From the NCBI GenBank assembly GCA_020747015.1, contig JAGTJM010000004.1:1054001-1118000 (forward strand): DNA of 64,000 nt. The letters run 5' to 3'. The translations under genes and the position numbers were made by a program. The notes under the pieces are model-generated. The model saw only the letters and a list, made by a program, of their open reading frames with translations, ran no database searches and had not been told where the DNA came from. This stretch comes from Pyrenochaeta sp. MPI-SDFR-AT-0127 (Eukaryota; Ascomycota; Dothideomycetes; Pleosporales; Cucurbitariaceae). How positions within the stretch are numbered: the first letter of the stretch is position 1; each line of letters begins with the position of its first letter. Below are positions 22,550 through 34,774 of the stretch, one piece after another.

Positions 22550-24279
22550 TCAAGTCCGCCGGGAATCATTCTCCGACTTCTTCAATGCCCACAGTCTGAC
22601 ATAATAAAATATAGCGCCTAAGAGCCATATCCCTAGCAGGATTGTCGCTTGTATAGGTGCAAACACTGCACCTCGAATCACCACAAAGCCGCTGATTATA
22701 GCGAAAAGAATTGGTATGCCGATGAATGGCTTGACTGGACGTGGCAGCCCGGGCTCTCTGAAGCGCAAAATGATCGCGCCAAGTACGGTGAGGAAGAAGA
22801 AGGCATACTCAGCCAAGCCATTGAGGGTGAGGAGGATCCGCATGTTGCCGAGGAGGATGTAGATGGCGCTGAAGACAGTACTCAAAATGAGAGCATTTCT
22901 AGTATAAAATAAGCAGTAATTCAGTCCTAAAGTCGGAAGAAATCGGACATACATTGGTGATTCTCCCTTTTCTATGGCTTCATCAACGGTCTCGCCAGCT
23001 TCGCCTGCTTTCGTTATTTTGAATGTACCAACTTGACCAACAGTGCCAAGTATATGCGGGATCTAATTCTTGTTTGCCGCAGCCACAGTCATTCTTCCAG
23101 CTACAAATGAATTACCAAGTGCTGAACCTGCGATAACAAGACAGATAAGGACCGTAGCGAAATAGGCTACGCCCTTTCCAAGGAAGTGAGTCACTGCTGT
23201 CTTTACGATCGAGATGTCAGAAAAGTCTGATTGGTCGCGGATCTTGCACTTACGACAGCTACAGCGTCTGTTGTTGATACAACTTCCCACGGTAGTAGGA
23301 CATAGTAGACGGCATTTGCGGAGACATAGCAGAGAATGATTGTCGGAATAGCAGTGTTTATGGATAGGGGTAGCTGTCTACTGGGATTGCGAAGCTCAGC
23401 AGCCACATAATTTGCCTGGAATATCACGTTAGACCCTTTTTGAGGTTTCTTGCGTTCTTGGGAACGACTTACTTTGTCCCAGCCAGAATATGCCCAAAGA
23501 GCTCCATACAGCGCGGTACTGTAGAACCCGAGTGACTCCCAGGTTGTTACCTTGGTCCAGTCAAAATGAGTCCCACCCGGCAGGACCGTGTCCCTTGGTG
23601 CAAACCAATTGTGACTATGCCAGTCATCACCCCCTAGATCATTTCCTCCCCCAACGAAGATGAAGACCACAACAAGCCCCGCAACGATGAGCAGGAGAAT
23701 CGTAAGCAGCTTAATCGCGACGAAGAAGCTTGACAACCTTGTACTGGTCTTCGTGCTAATTGAGTTCAAAGTTGTAACTACAACTAACACAAGCAACGAG
23801 AGCAGTTTATGCGTCAATGGTGGGTGTGGCTCGTTGACGCCCAAAGACGAATAGATCGACTCCACAAATACAATGCTGAGAATCGCAAGAGTTGCCGGCA
23901 TTGTTGCGACAATCCAACTCCACGCCGCCATATATCCAAAAACCTCTCCATAAATATAGGACAGATAGGGTTGAATGCCACCTTCTCCAGGAAAAGCCGT
24001 GCCAAGTTCGGCCATCGTAAGCGCACCGGTCCACGCTAAGATTCCACCAAGAAGCCACACAAGAAGTGCTGCACCTGGAGAGGGGACATTGGCGTCGACA
24101 GGACCAGGAGATGAGAAAACTCCTGAACTGATAACTATGCTGATGAGGAGGGCGAAACCATCAAGTGAGCCGAGGTTGCGAGCAAAGGTACCATGACGCT
24201 CCTCGATAACATCCTCATCCGGAACGTAAGAAGGCTGGGACTCTTGCTGGAGAAGTGGTGTTATTTCTGATGAAGCCAT
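22550..24279 (-). pseudogene. Amino-acid permease (LAT/MUP-like), disabled by stop and frameshift
   Basis: Exons 24279-23473, 23415-23254, 23200-22954 and 22898-22550 rebuild an APC-superfamily transporter of about 12 helices, with N-terminal motifs SGVFSSPG and GEGGIQPYLSYIYG. In exon 3 the frame VAAANKN is cut by a TAG (23063-23065) and resumes as IPHILGTVG. About 80 bp later, near 22980, one base is missing: exon lengths total 1565, and adding one gives 522 codons. Beyond it the frame SPINALILSTVF is well conserved. No splice option that I can see removes both lesions. The likely ancestral codon at the stop is TGG or TAT/TAC. The rest is well preserved, so inactivation looks recent; a sequence error is possible but would need two independent faults. 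Confidence 0.75.
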
Positions 24280-25037
24280 ATCGTGGTTGCTGTGTTGGAA
24301 GAGTCAAAGGGTGGCGGTCACAGCAGGATAGCTTAGCTCGCGATTCGTTCTCAACGTGAAAACGGTTTAATGACGTTTCGAGTCCTTCTCGAACAGAGTA
24401 TCACTATAGCTGTACCCTACTGTCCTTTTACTCGAATATATCGTGGGCGCGTCGTGCTGGAAGGTGGGATGATGAGTCGAGCAAGATTGAAGATTGCGTC
24501 ATCGGAGATGATACGGAAATCCTTCGCCCCAACGTGGTTCCGAGGTATCCACATTGATCTTACACTTTAACCTTAGCGATCGAACTCGTATCTATTCATC
24601 CAACGCTGATCTAGGAACCGTTTCTTTTATCGGGTATCGTATACGAAAATAATACTGGCTCTAAAATGTAGCTTCAGCTGGACCTCACTCTTGACTTCGA
24701 CTTGTGGGGTCTGTTTTGCCTTTCCTCTCCAACTTTCGTCTTAAAAAGCTTTGGAATATATTTCTTGCCATGCTAAGTAAATTTTACTGCTATGAATTTA
24801 TCTTGAATCCCCGCGATGCATCTCTAGCGCGCATTGACTGCCGTGCACATCGCCTTGATGCAAAGACGCAGATGCTTTTATCCTATAGTTCGAATCCACA
24901 TAGGTCTTTACTTTCATCGTAATAAAGTTCTATAAAGAGTCCATGGATATATGCTTTTTGTTTTTCCCACGTTCCTCACCTAGGCGCAACGTTCACCGAA
25001 CAGCCGGTTGTGTGGCAGCTCGTAAGTCATGCTGAAA
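24280..25037. other. Intergenic region
   Basis: About 760 bp, AT-rich, between two minus-strand genes. It includes the permease promoter. No gene is supported. Confidence 0.5.
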
Positions 25038-26518
25038 TCACCACAGTAAGATGGGCTTGATCGTAGCTCCAGTATGCATGTCATGCAAAGCCTTCTCAAA
25101 ATCTTCGGCCTGATAATAGTGAGCTTAATACTGCATCGGTTGTATTGCTTGAAGATGCCGCTTACCGGATATGTCTTGGCCAACTTCTCAATGGGGCTAT
25201 AGCAAAGAGGTCAGCACCGCTTACAGCAATATCGCGTCCATACTTACAACTTGCCCTGACGGTACCATTCAATCATCTGCGGAACAAACTGAGGTTAAAA
25301 GTTAGCGACATTCTCTGTCATCATAGTCAAGAATCCTACCTTGGAGGGTCTTGCGTTGCCTTCAATGCATCCACGGATTGCAGTTCCGAACTACTTCAAA
25401 TTAGCGAGACGATAACAGTATGATTCAATACATACAGTCATTATCGATCCTAGGTCAATATCCAAAGTTTTCCCATTCACGATACCAATCAACACCATCT
25501 GGCCTCTGGGGTGGAGAGATTGGAGGCCGGCTTCAATCAAGGGTACAACGCCAGTCGTATCGAAGGTAGCATAGGAACCTAACGGAGCAATCTCTCGAAT
25601 CTTGGCAGCGAGATCCGTTACCAGTGAGGAAAGGCCAGAAGTGTCAATGACATCGGTCGCCCCAATTTCTTTCGCGAGAGAAAGACGTGATGGAACCCTG
25701 TCTACGCCTATGATGATTTTCGCTCCTCGTACTTTCGCAGCCTGCAACATCGAGTCAGGGTTTGAGCATTGTAGAAAGAAACGTCGTAATAACCAGCCCA
25801 ACGTACCATAATTGCAGCCATGCCAACCCCACCAAGTCCGAATACCTGACAATATTAGATTAGCGATAAGACCAACAGCTTCTCGACGTAAGGCGATACT
25901 TACAACGACAGTATCATTCTCTCCGATATTTGCAAGCTCGGCAACAGCACCTGCACCTGTCTGATATCCACAGCCCATTGGAGCGAACAGCTTCAGCTCT
26001 TCTTCATCCTTCACCAGAGATGATACATTGAGTGTCGATGTGGCTTTTACTATTGCCAGTTTCGAGAAACTTGACTGGCCAAAGAACAATCCACTAGCTG
26101 CCTTCCCGTCGGCTACTTGATATACATCGGGCACGTTGAAAATGTTCTTCACATGAAACTCAAGACAGTATCCAGGAGTGTCGTCCACGCATGAGCGACA
26201 CGTATCCTTGCCACAGTAATCGAAACTCAGCAATACTTTGTCTCCTGCTTTTACGTGCGTGATGCCGCTTCCAACTTGCTCCACGATACCGGCGCCTTCG
26301 TGCCCCACAACCTTTGGATAAGGAGAAAAACCAGGAGATTCCGGCGGCATCATAGAAAGGGCTACGTCCGTATGACAAATTCCGGAAGCGATGATGCGAA
26401 CCAATACCTCATCTTCAAGCGGTGCGCGGATCTGAACGTTCTCTTTGCGCCATTGGACCTGACCATCTTTTGGGGCGTCGGTTAAGATAGCGGTTGTGGA
26501 AATAGGGTATGACGCCAT
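25038..26518 (-). CDS. Zinc-containing alcohol dehydrogenase (aryl-alcohol type)
   Basis: Seven exons (26518-25904, 25845-25807, 25741-25436, 25390-25340, 25288-25248, 25196-25166, 25109-25038) sum to 385 codons, 384 residues. It belongs to the medium-chain dehydrogenases, which oxidise alcohols with NAD(P)+. Catalytic zinc ligands are visible: GICHTD (Cys), GHEGAG (His-Glu), and MGCGYQTGAG (Cys). The structural zinc site is in the CGKDTCRSC...YC stretch. The nucleotide-binding GLGGVG is encoded on a 13-codon exon (25807-25845). The tail, including FEKALHDMHTG, appears only after splicing four short 3' exons, so stopping at the first long frame would lose 78 residues. The closest recognisable type is benzyl/aryl-alcohol dehydrogenase. 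Confidence 0.92.
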
Positions 26519-28233
26519 GTTGGGTGAAGTGGTGATTGTGAGCTACGGACCAGGAAGCAGAGAGGACAAGGAACTAAAAGTAGTAAATCGTATTTTTACT
26601 GATGGAGAACGTGGCATAAAGTACACGGCACAACGTGGGGCATATGTAGCTTGCAAGTGCGGGGTATACGATAACCATTCATAGATGGTCGGCAGTCAGC
26701 CAGAGTACGTCTATTGTGGATGCCTACACCACGGACCGATGTTGGCGACCGATCACAAGGGAAATCCGAAAATGGCAAGCGACGCTCCCAATTCCAGATA
26801 CAATCTCAAGTCACGAGACCATTTCGCTTTGTTCACCCGAGGTTAGGTTGATTTACCGATGTTAAACGACTCATTAGTGCGGAGCTTGCTCCTTCAAGAC
26901 TGTACGGTTAGGCTAAGCCTTGTATTTCGGCAACTATTCCTAAAGAAGTGGTAGACTCAGCACGATGGCCCACGTCCGATTCAAGAAAAACCTCACGTTG
27001 GTTTCATATCAAATCCTCATATTCACATGCATTCGAAGCGTTATTGTGGGTAACCTAATATTGCATCGCGTATTTGTTTTGATTTGCTACCAGCTAGTTT
27101 CGTCGCCCTCCCAGATGCAACATATTGCATGAATCTTCATTTCGAAGATCCATTCTTCTCCGATAAACGTACCTACTATTGGCAACTCTGATTGCTATTG
27201 TGAATGTGGAGCTTATCAGGGGACCAACTAAGCTAAAATCATATGGGTAAGTGTTTCAATGAGTCCGATATGTCACGTGTTCGGAGGCGACAACGAATTG
27301 GTAGCAGGATTTGAAACAAAGGAGAAACATAATAATAACTATCATCTAAAGCCATGTTGCACCTAGTAGAACCCGCGGCGCGAACAATTTTATAGTTTCT
27401 ACCCACAATCATTAGGTTACTCGAGCATTAAACACCCTCCTTAGACACCTATCCGTAAAGTTTGTAAAGATGACTTGGGTCAGCGTCGAACGCAAAGAAT
27501 TGACACCCTAAAGTAAATAGGCCACTGAAAGAGTAACTTGAATGATTATCTCAGGTTCTGCAAAACTCAAAATCAGCCTTCTGCTCCCTTGGAAGACCTC
27601 ATCTATCTGACAAAGGTGCAGCGTAATGTGGATAAGATTACATCTTTCTATGTTGTAGGAAGAGCAAAGACAATTCATGAAGGTGGTCGAGCTCAAGCTC
27701 GGAATCGCAGCGATCTCAGTAATAGAATAGTATGTACGAATAATGCAGTCAATGAAAATAGGAGTTCACGCAAAGAGCTTTCAATCTGATATCACCATAT
27801 CGCTGTTATCTACTGGAGAATGAAACATGTCTGTAGCACTAAAGTTTTGGCACATATTACTTAAATCAGTGGTAATACGTGATTGTTCAGAGATTAAGCA
27901 AAAAGAGTGCGTCAATTCGGTGCTGTCATGCCAGCAAACAAGATGCTGTTAATTTTGGAATAACTAATCTGTTTCAAATGTAGCGAATATTACTAAATCA
28001 TCTCGCACTATATTGCTACTTGATATGTCTCGCTTCGTTTCCTGTCCCATAATCCATGATAATCCCTTCAATCACGCATGTTACTATCACCTCTTTGAAC
28101 AGAATATGAATAACCTAGTAACTAGAAGGCACTTTCTGTGCCAGTAGTACACGCACCCATTGCACAACTATACTCAAACCTTTCAGCCAGAAAAAAATCC
28201 GCAAGAAATGGAGCGTGCTGCAAGAACAGTACC
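26519..28233. other. AT-rich gene-free stretch
   Basis: About 1.7 kb with no supported gene on either strand. Open frames are short and lack coding character. I see no repeat units or transposon ends. Confidence 0.5.
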
Positions 28234-29227
28234 TCAACGTCTGATGGGCGAAAAGAGAGAGACCTGGCCGATGAAGAAAAGGGTGATGGCAATAAGAGAC
28301 ACAATAGTATACGTGATAGCAACCTTTAGCCTCAGAATTAGCATACGTCGATCTTTCGTGCACCGAAGGGATGAAAATCGTACCTTAGTATTGTCATCCC
28401 ACCATGCTGGGTGTTTCAAGTGTGTTGTTGCAGACCAGACGTGTAGAAACATGCCGACGATCATGCAAATCGTTGCGGAAGTCAAGAACATTACTGGCAT
28501 CTGCCAAGTCAAGAGTTGCAGTAAGCTAGGGACGCGGCGGCCAGTTTTCGCTGAGTGCCTTCGCTCGCCGTTCGTTTTTGCGAGCAATTTGCGAATGTTG
28601 TCGAGCCCATCGCGGTGAGACGAGAGGCGATGCAGCCGCACAGTTTGATCAGCGGTAGTAAGGATGCTGAAAAGCGCCAAGATTATACCACAATACCATG
28701 AAGTTCGTACAGACCAAGGAGACTTTTCTCCGTTGGGCAGGATGTTCGGCCAGCTACCTGTCGATGTGAGAACCCCAGCTAGAAGAGCAGCCTAATGCTT
28801 GTAAGTATGTCAATTAAATACTAATTCTCTGACATGAAGCGTAGATGCCGATCTCCAGTGGATGTTGAGGGAGCCTCCAGCACGCTTGATATTCAGAGAT
28901 AGGTGGGTGCAGTGTCACGTGATTACTGGGAGCAGAACTTACCACAACGCCAACGAAGCTAAGCTCACTAAGCTTATTATCTCTCCATCTCATGGTAAGC
29001 CTGTCCTGCTCTTCAGAATCCTCTGTATTGAGCAGGATCTCGATAGGATCGTAAGTCGATGGGTCAGGCGCGTAGATGCCACCACCAAAGAACTGTAGAA
29101 TTCGTAGGAAACTCCATTTCGCATCATCATCTTCCTCCTGGGATTCATCGTGGTGCGAAGAACTGCCCAGGATTGGTGTTCGCTCGCCTGCTGCCTCCCT
29201 GCCTTCGATATCTGAGCCGTACGTCAT
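28234..29227 (-). CDS. Multi-pass membrane protein of unknown function
   Basis: Exons 29227-28943, 28791-28384 and 28323-28234 give 260 residues; the second intron (28324-28383) is optional because it is 60 bp and in frame. An acidic, polar N-terminus (residues 1-60, with TPILG and a run of Glu/Asp) is followed by about four hydrophobic segments: around FVGVVAALLAGVL, a helix near WYCGIILALFSIL, one near MPVMFLTSATICMIVGMFL, and a C-terminal one VAITYTIVSLIAITLFF. Basic residues lie between helices 2 and 3. No family is recognised. It diverges from the maltase gene across a 537 bp shared promoter. Confidence 0.7.
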
Positions 29228-29764
29228 AGTACGGAGCGTTTCTCGGCTGATTTCGCGGAGGAAGGGTTGCTAGTTGTTATTATGCTCTTGTTATGTCGGA
29301 CCGAGATATGGAGAAGAAAAGCATTTAAGGTATTGTGATGGAGAAAACTGGGGCGCTGTTGTCTTTTGTCTGTACCTTTCTGATGCTTGTTAACTCCACC
29401 TGAGGGTGCGTGACCGATGACGCGCCCGCCTCATGGCCATCGGCCAACCAACGTGACCATACGCATTGCGCCAATCCACTTACCGCTGGATTCAGACAAC
29501 GAAGGATGCCTGAGCCGTTATGAGACGACTACCGTCGATAGGAGCCTCTTTTCTCTGTACTACATTCCCCCGGTGATCGGAGGAATAGCAGTTGCCGTAG
29601 ATAACCCGTGTGCCCCACGCAGACGCCGAGATGCACTACATTCTGTGGAGCTGTTGCGAGTGGTCCGCAAAGGGTAATGACGTTCTCTGTGACAAATAAC
29701 AGATTTCCATTATCAGCTTCAGAAGAAGCTTTCTTACACCCACAATCCAAAAACTTGTGTGAAT
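29228..29764. promoter_or_regulatory. Divergent promoter region between membrane protein and maltase
   Basis: A 537 bp region between divergently transcribed genes, so it must hold both promoters. I could not identify a specific operator. Confidence 0.5.
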
Positions 29765-31665
29765 ATGTCGGCCATTACACGAAAGAAGGACCTGTACGTT
29801 GGAACCGACAAACATCGGTGGTGGAAGGAAGCTGTGGTGTACCAGGTGCGGCCGAGTTCAAAATGACAGCAACAAAAGACCTCATTGACATGACAGATCT
29901 ACCCTGCTTCATTTCTTGACAGCAATGGCGATGGCTGGGGTGATGTTCCTGGTATTACACAGAAACTTGATTATCTGAAAGACCTGGGAGTTGACGTGAT
30001 ATGGGTGTCACCCATCTACAAAAGCCCACAAGCGGATATGGGCTACGATATCGCTGATTATGAGGACATTGACCCTAGTTATGGAACGCTGGGTGATGTC
30101 GACAATCTGATCAAAGAGATCAAAAAGCGCGATATGAAACTGGTCATGGATCTCGTGGTCAACCACACGTCTGAAGAACACGCGTGGTTCCTCAACTCTC
30201 GCTCAGCCAAAACTTCGGCCAAAAGAGATTGGTACATCTGGAAGCCGGCGAAGTACGACGCTGATGGCAACCGCCAGCCGCCTAATAATTGGGCGCAAAT
30301 TCTAGGCGAGGCAAACTCAGCCTGGACTTGGGACGAAAGGACGCAGGAGTACTATCTCTCGCTGTTCACGCCAGAGCAGCCGGATCTCAACTGGGAAAAT
30401 CCAGCTGTTCGCGATGCTGTGCACAACGTTCTACGTTTCTGGCTCGACCGCGGTGTTTCCGGATTTCGCATGGATGTCATCAACCTGATCTCTAAAGTAC
30501 AGACATTCGCCGATGCTGACATTGCAGTAAAGGACAACAAGTATCAGCCTGGTGACAAGTTCTACGCAAATGGTCCAAGATTGCACGAGTGGCTAAAGGA
30601 GCTGAATCGTACGGTACTTTCCAAGTACGACACGATCACGGTGGGCGAGATGCCATTTGTCCGTGATGAAGACGAAATCATCAAAGTCGTCGGTGCACAG
30701 AGCGAAGAGCTTAACATGATCTTCAGCTTCGACCTCGTCGATATTGACAACGTGCCTGGAGACTTTAAGTTCACTCTTCATCCATGGGACGCCACCGATT
30801 TGAAGAAAACCATCAACAAGCTGCAGCGCCTTATGCTGGAGCGAGACGGATGGAATTCGCTATTTGTAGAGAATCACGATCAGCCGCGCAGTGTTAGCCG
30901 GTACACGGACGATAGTGATGAATGGCGTGAGTATGGCGCCAAGTTGCTGGCTCTCATGCAGACCACTCTTGCTGGCACGCTGTATGTGTACCAGGGTGAA
31001 GAGATTGGCATGCGTAATATACCTGCAAGCTGGGGGCCTGAGGAGTACAAAGACATTGAGAGTATCAATTTCTTCAAGAAGTGGGTATCTTCTTACTCCC
31101 CGCTTTGGCCACTTTATTGACCATCTCTAGGTATCAGGACCTCTACCCTAATGACTCTGAAAAGGAAGCGCTAGCCCGTAAAATTATGCAACGCAAGGCG
31201 CGTGACAGTGCCAGAACTCCCATGCAGTGGGATTCGTCTGCACAGGCTGGTTTCACTTCCGGCTCGAAACCCTGGATGCGTGTCAACGACGACTACAAGA
31301 CTACCAACGCGGCTGCGCAACTTGCACACCCTACTCCTTCACCTGGATCGCTCTCTGTGCATGCATTCTGGAAACGTGCGCTCGAGAACCGTAAAAAGAA
31401 TAAGGATGTTTTCGTGTACGGTGATTTCAAGATGCTTGATATGGATGATAGAAAAGTGGTGGCGTTCAAGCGGTGGAGTGAGAAAGATGCATTCATCACC
31501 GTCTTGAATCTGAGTGGCGAGAAACTGGTGTGGGAGAAGTTGGGGGATCTAAAGGTGAAGAAATGGGTTGCGGGAAACTATGATGAGAATGAATTAGAGG
31601 GTAGAGCTCTTAGTGGGCAGGTTGCATTGAGGCCCTGGGAGGGATTGCTCGGCAAACTTGAGTGA
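29765..31665 (+). CDS. Alpha-glucosidase / maltase, glycoside hydrolase family 13
   Basis: Exons 29765-29845, 29897-31080 and 31131-31665 give 599 residues, the normal size for fungal GH13 maltase or isomaltase. It hydrolyses terminal alpha-glucosidic bonds. Conserved regions are present: DLVVNHTS, GFRMDVINL with nucleophile Asp near 220, VGEMPFV with acid/base Glu near 278, and ENHDQPRS with Asp near 355. ARTPMQWD and the C-terminal beta-domain follow. The first exon supplies WWKEAVVYQ and the splice joins it to IYPASFLDSNGDG, the family's usual start. There is no signal peptide, so it acts in the cytosol on imported maltose-type sugars. No sugar transporter or regulator lies next to it in this window. 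Confidence 0.95.
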
Positions 31666-32366
31666 GATCTCACTGAATGAATACGGCCAGGCTTTCTTTC
31701 ATAGCCAGAGCTAAAACTCCACTACTCGAAGTATAGTAGTGTGAAAGTGAACACCCAGAAAGCATACTTTTGTTTGGTCTTTTATGATGACTCTCGAACA
31801 GTGCGTAGTGGTGTACTGTCTGCTGAAATAGTCTGGAGATGTTCTTTGTAAATCTCCATGTCCCGAACAGCCAATATCTCAGGTAAAATATTATACCTCT
31901 GGCTTTGATCTGATTCATATATATTTCATATTTATAGAGAGGTCTTGTTCAGCCTCGTATGAAACATTTTAGGAAAATTCCAAGTTGGTCTGATGAAGGT
32001 AGTGGAATGTCCAAAGGCTTCCAACTAGCATCGAGATAGTGGTAGGTAAGTAGAAGCAGAGCTAGCTGAGATGAGAGAACGGCTGAATAGTGGAAAATGT
32101 AAACTTGGGAACTTATATTCATGACTGCATAGCAACCTTTCTCTTGTGAAATAAGAATTAATTGTCCACCTTGACTTCTCGTTCAGGTTCTAGTCTCCAG
32201 TTGCGCAAGTCATCACCCTTTCTAGGGTACGTTAGTGCGTGCAGCTCCTGTGAACATTGCTATCTTGTTCGCTAGCTACGAATTGACCCTTCTACATGTG
32301 CGCTACCTACCCTTACTCGTTTAGCTTTCATTGATAGTCAAGCACCTACCTTAATCATTCCACCGA
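31666..32366. other. Intergenic region between convergent genes
   Basis: About 700 bp at the 3' ends of the maltase and SANT-domain genes. No gene is supported. Confidence 0.5.
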
Positions 32367-33955
32367 TTAGTCTTTCATCTTGCCGGTAATCTTCTTCTCA
32401 AACACACCCGGATGTAGTTCCCTTCCTGTCTTGTCTTTGAACCTCCAGCTGACTCGGTTCCATACCAATGAGGAATCCTGCTGCAAGATCCTGGCGATTA
32501 GCCTCAAGTCGTCGGCAGAGAAAGTGGCATCGGGCTCGATCTCGTACGAACGAGGTGCGAGCATATTGGCTCCTGTGTTGTTGGAAGTTGGCATATTCTC
32601 AGCCTGGTGCTCAGTATGGAGCTGGACGTGGTTCTGTGAATGGTGTCGCGAGCGATGTTGAGCTGCCACATGGTCTGTGGCTGGTTTCGAGTTGGGTTTG
32701 GAGGTAAATATGGGGGGAAGTTGGGCTGCTCGTGGATCTGACGTGTCCCTGCTGTTGTTATTGCTTCGAAGACGGTTTGCATCCCAACCACCTTTAGTGT
32801 CACGACCACCGCCGTTGTTGGCCCATTCGTCTCGTTCTCCTGCACTGTTCTGAAAGCCATTAGTATCGTTACATGCTCCAGTGCCTCTTGTAGGACCACT
32901 TCTGCCGCCATTGTTGGCCGATCTATTTTCTGTTCTCGCATAATTCCATTCGTCACCGACGTTGTTCCATGCATCAGTTTCTCCAGTTGCAACTCCGCCT
33001 CCGCCAGCCTTGCTGGTACCATGCCTATTGCTACCAACTGTTGGCTGATTCCAAGCATTATTGTTGTCGTTATTGGCCCATTCATCTTTGCCCCAAAGGT
33101 CAGTGTCGCCATTGTTTGGAATGTTATTCCATGTAGTGTCTGTCGGACCGGGGCCACCATCTGCACCACCGGTGTTTGTCTTGTTATTTTTCCAATCAGT
33201 CTGGTTGTTGTTGTATGTTTCGAAGGTGTCGCCCCAAGTATCACCGCCCCATTGATCTGCTGGGTCGCCATTAGTAGGCTCATCTTTCTTGGCCTTTGTA
33301 TTGCTGTCATTTTGGTTATTCTGATTCTCTTGTTTGTCCTTTCCTTTCTTGCCACCACTCCTTTTCGCCACATTCGGTTTCCAATCCCCAGGCTTGATCT
33401 GTTTGAATCGTTCTTTGCACTGATCTTGAGGCTTACCGACTTCCTCCGCAATCTTGTTCCACGGCGTACTGGGTTCGTCGGTCTTAATCTCCATGAGCCT
33501 TTTGTCTTGTTCCTCAGTCCAGCCATTGTTATTGGCGGCCATGTTGTTGTGCTCATCTAGAGCATCGCCACCTAAGAACAATTCGCCCATATTACTCACA
33601 GTCTTAATCGTTCCTACGTGTTTCTTTTCGCTTGTCTTAGTGAACGCATGGTTTACAGATCGTTTCTCCGAGGGTATCTTTGCAAGACTGGCGGCGGTAA
33701 GTCGCTGTTTACCTCTACCGGTAAGCTTGCCTTTACGGCCATCACTAGCAGTCCATTCGATAAACCCGCCGGGAGTTTTCATCTGACGTGTATCAGTTTG
33801 TGCAGTAGAGGATTTGGCCAAATCGTGTGGCATACCATTTGAGTGAACGATTTTGCTTGTGTAGAGCGTCTTGGCGGATCCTTGAAAGGTTTATTGCTGA
33901 GACCCAGAAGGTATGTCATTGAAACACGTCTAGGGCGGCCATCGGGGTCTGCCAT
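32367..33955 (-). CDS. SANT/Myb-like protein with Asn/Asp/Trp-rich linker
   Basis: Exons 33955-33836 and 33782-32367 give 511 residues. The N-terminus (MADPDGRPRR...) holds a basic segment and KTPGGFIEWTASDGRKGKL. A SANT/Myb-like helix-turn-helix follows at about 103-150 (GWTEEQDKRLMEIKTDEPST, then PWNKIAEEVGKPQDQCKERF), suggesting DNA or chromatin binding. Residues about 165-390 are low complexity, dominated by Asn, Gly, Asp and Trp, and likely disordered. The last 60 residues form a compact, charged domain (DLRLIARILQQDSSLVWNRV...GRELHPGVFEKKI) that looks conserved. Role unknown; a nuclear factor is plausible. Confidence 0.82.
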
Positions 33956-34774
33956 TGGGGCAAGTAAATGCAATAACGTTAGGGCTTTCAGCTTCCCTAG
34001 CGCAACTAGGTAGACCGCTAACTTATCTCCCAGAAAAGCCCGATAGCTTCGGAGAGCGTTGTGAGGGCCCTCAGTAGACTAGTAACCTGATATTCCAAGT
34101 CTAGTACACACTTGGCTGACACTGTCTGTTATGAGGCGCGGAGTAATAGCAGCTCACGGTTGTCTTGGCGATGATGAACAGTCAGGTGCATGCTCTAGAG
34201 ATCGGGGAAAAGAAATCATGGCCAAAGGGAAACTCGACCAGAAGACGCGAGAAATGATTGAGAAATAAATAGTGGTAAGGATGAAAGCCAACTGTGAAAG
34301 TGAAGATGAATACGAAAAGGGACCTGGGAGTCACTTGTGGGCGTTGCCTAATACAAACAAGTCACGCAACTCGTTATTAACAAACATGCTGTCAGTTCTT
34401 GGGTACAAATGCACTTCAACTATAAAACGAATTGATACTTGCTCCGGCTTGAACGTTCTTGTATGTGCTGCTGAAATTATCGCCAACGTGATTAAACAAC
34501 GACTGAGAGAACGGAAAATGCCAGTAAACCAGACTGGCATTATTTTGAATTTTGGGTGAGTTGGGAAATCTTGCGCAAGGTACATTTCCAGATGGGAATG
34601 CTAAGGATGGATGTTGTTTCAAAATACTTGACACGAAGTTGAGCGTTAGCGCCCGACGTTCTGCCGAAGCCTTGCATTGCGGGCAACAGCTGGCATCTCC
34701 GTGTATACTGCTTGGCGCTCCTCGAAATTCATCCCTCGAACACTCGACAAAGAAGCAACGCGACAACCGCAAAC
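33956..34774. other. Intergenic region
   Basis: About 820 bp between divergent genes, presumably with both promoters. No gene is supported. Confidence 0.5.

Noticed and set aside
28115..28363. Shifted minus-strand frame at the 3' end of the unknown membrane protein
   Set aside because: The spliced model ends cleanly at 28234 after a complete helix; the alternative needs a 20 bp intron.
32504..33556. 350-codon minus-strand frame inside the SANT gene
   Set aside because: It is a shifted reading of the Asn-rich repeats; composition explains its length.
34272..34559. Open frame upstream of EMP24
   Set aside because: Short, polar, without motifs, and it overlaps a likely promoter.
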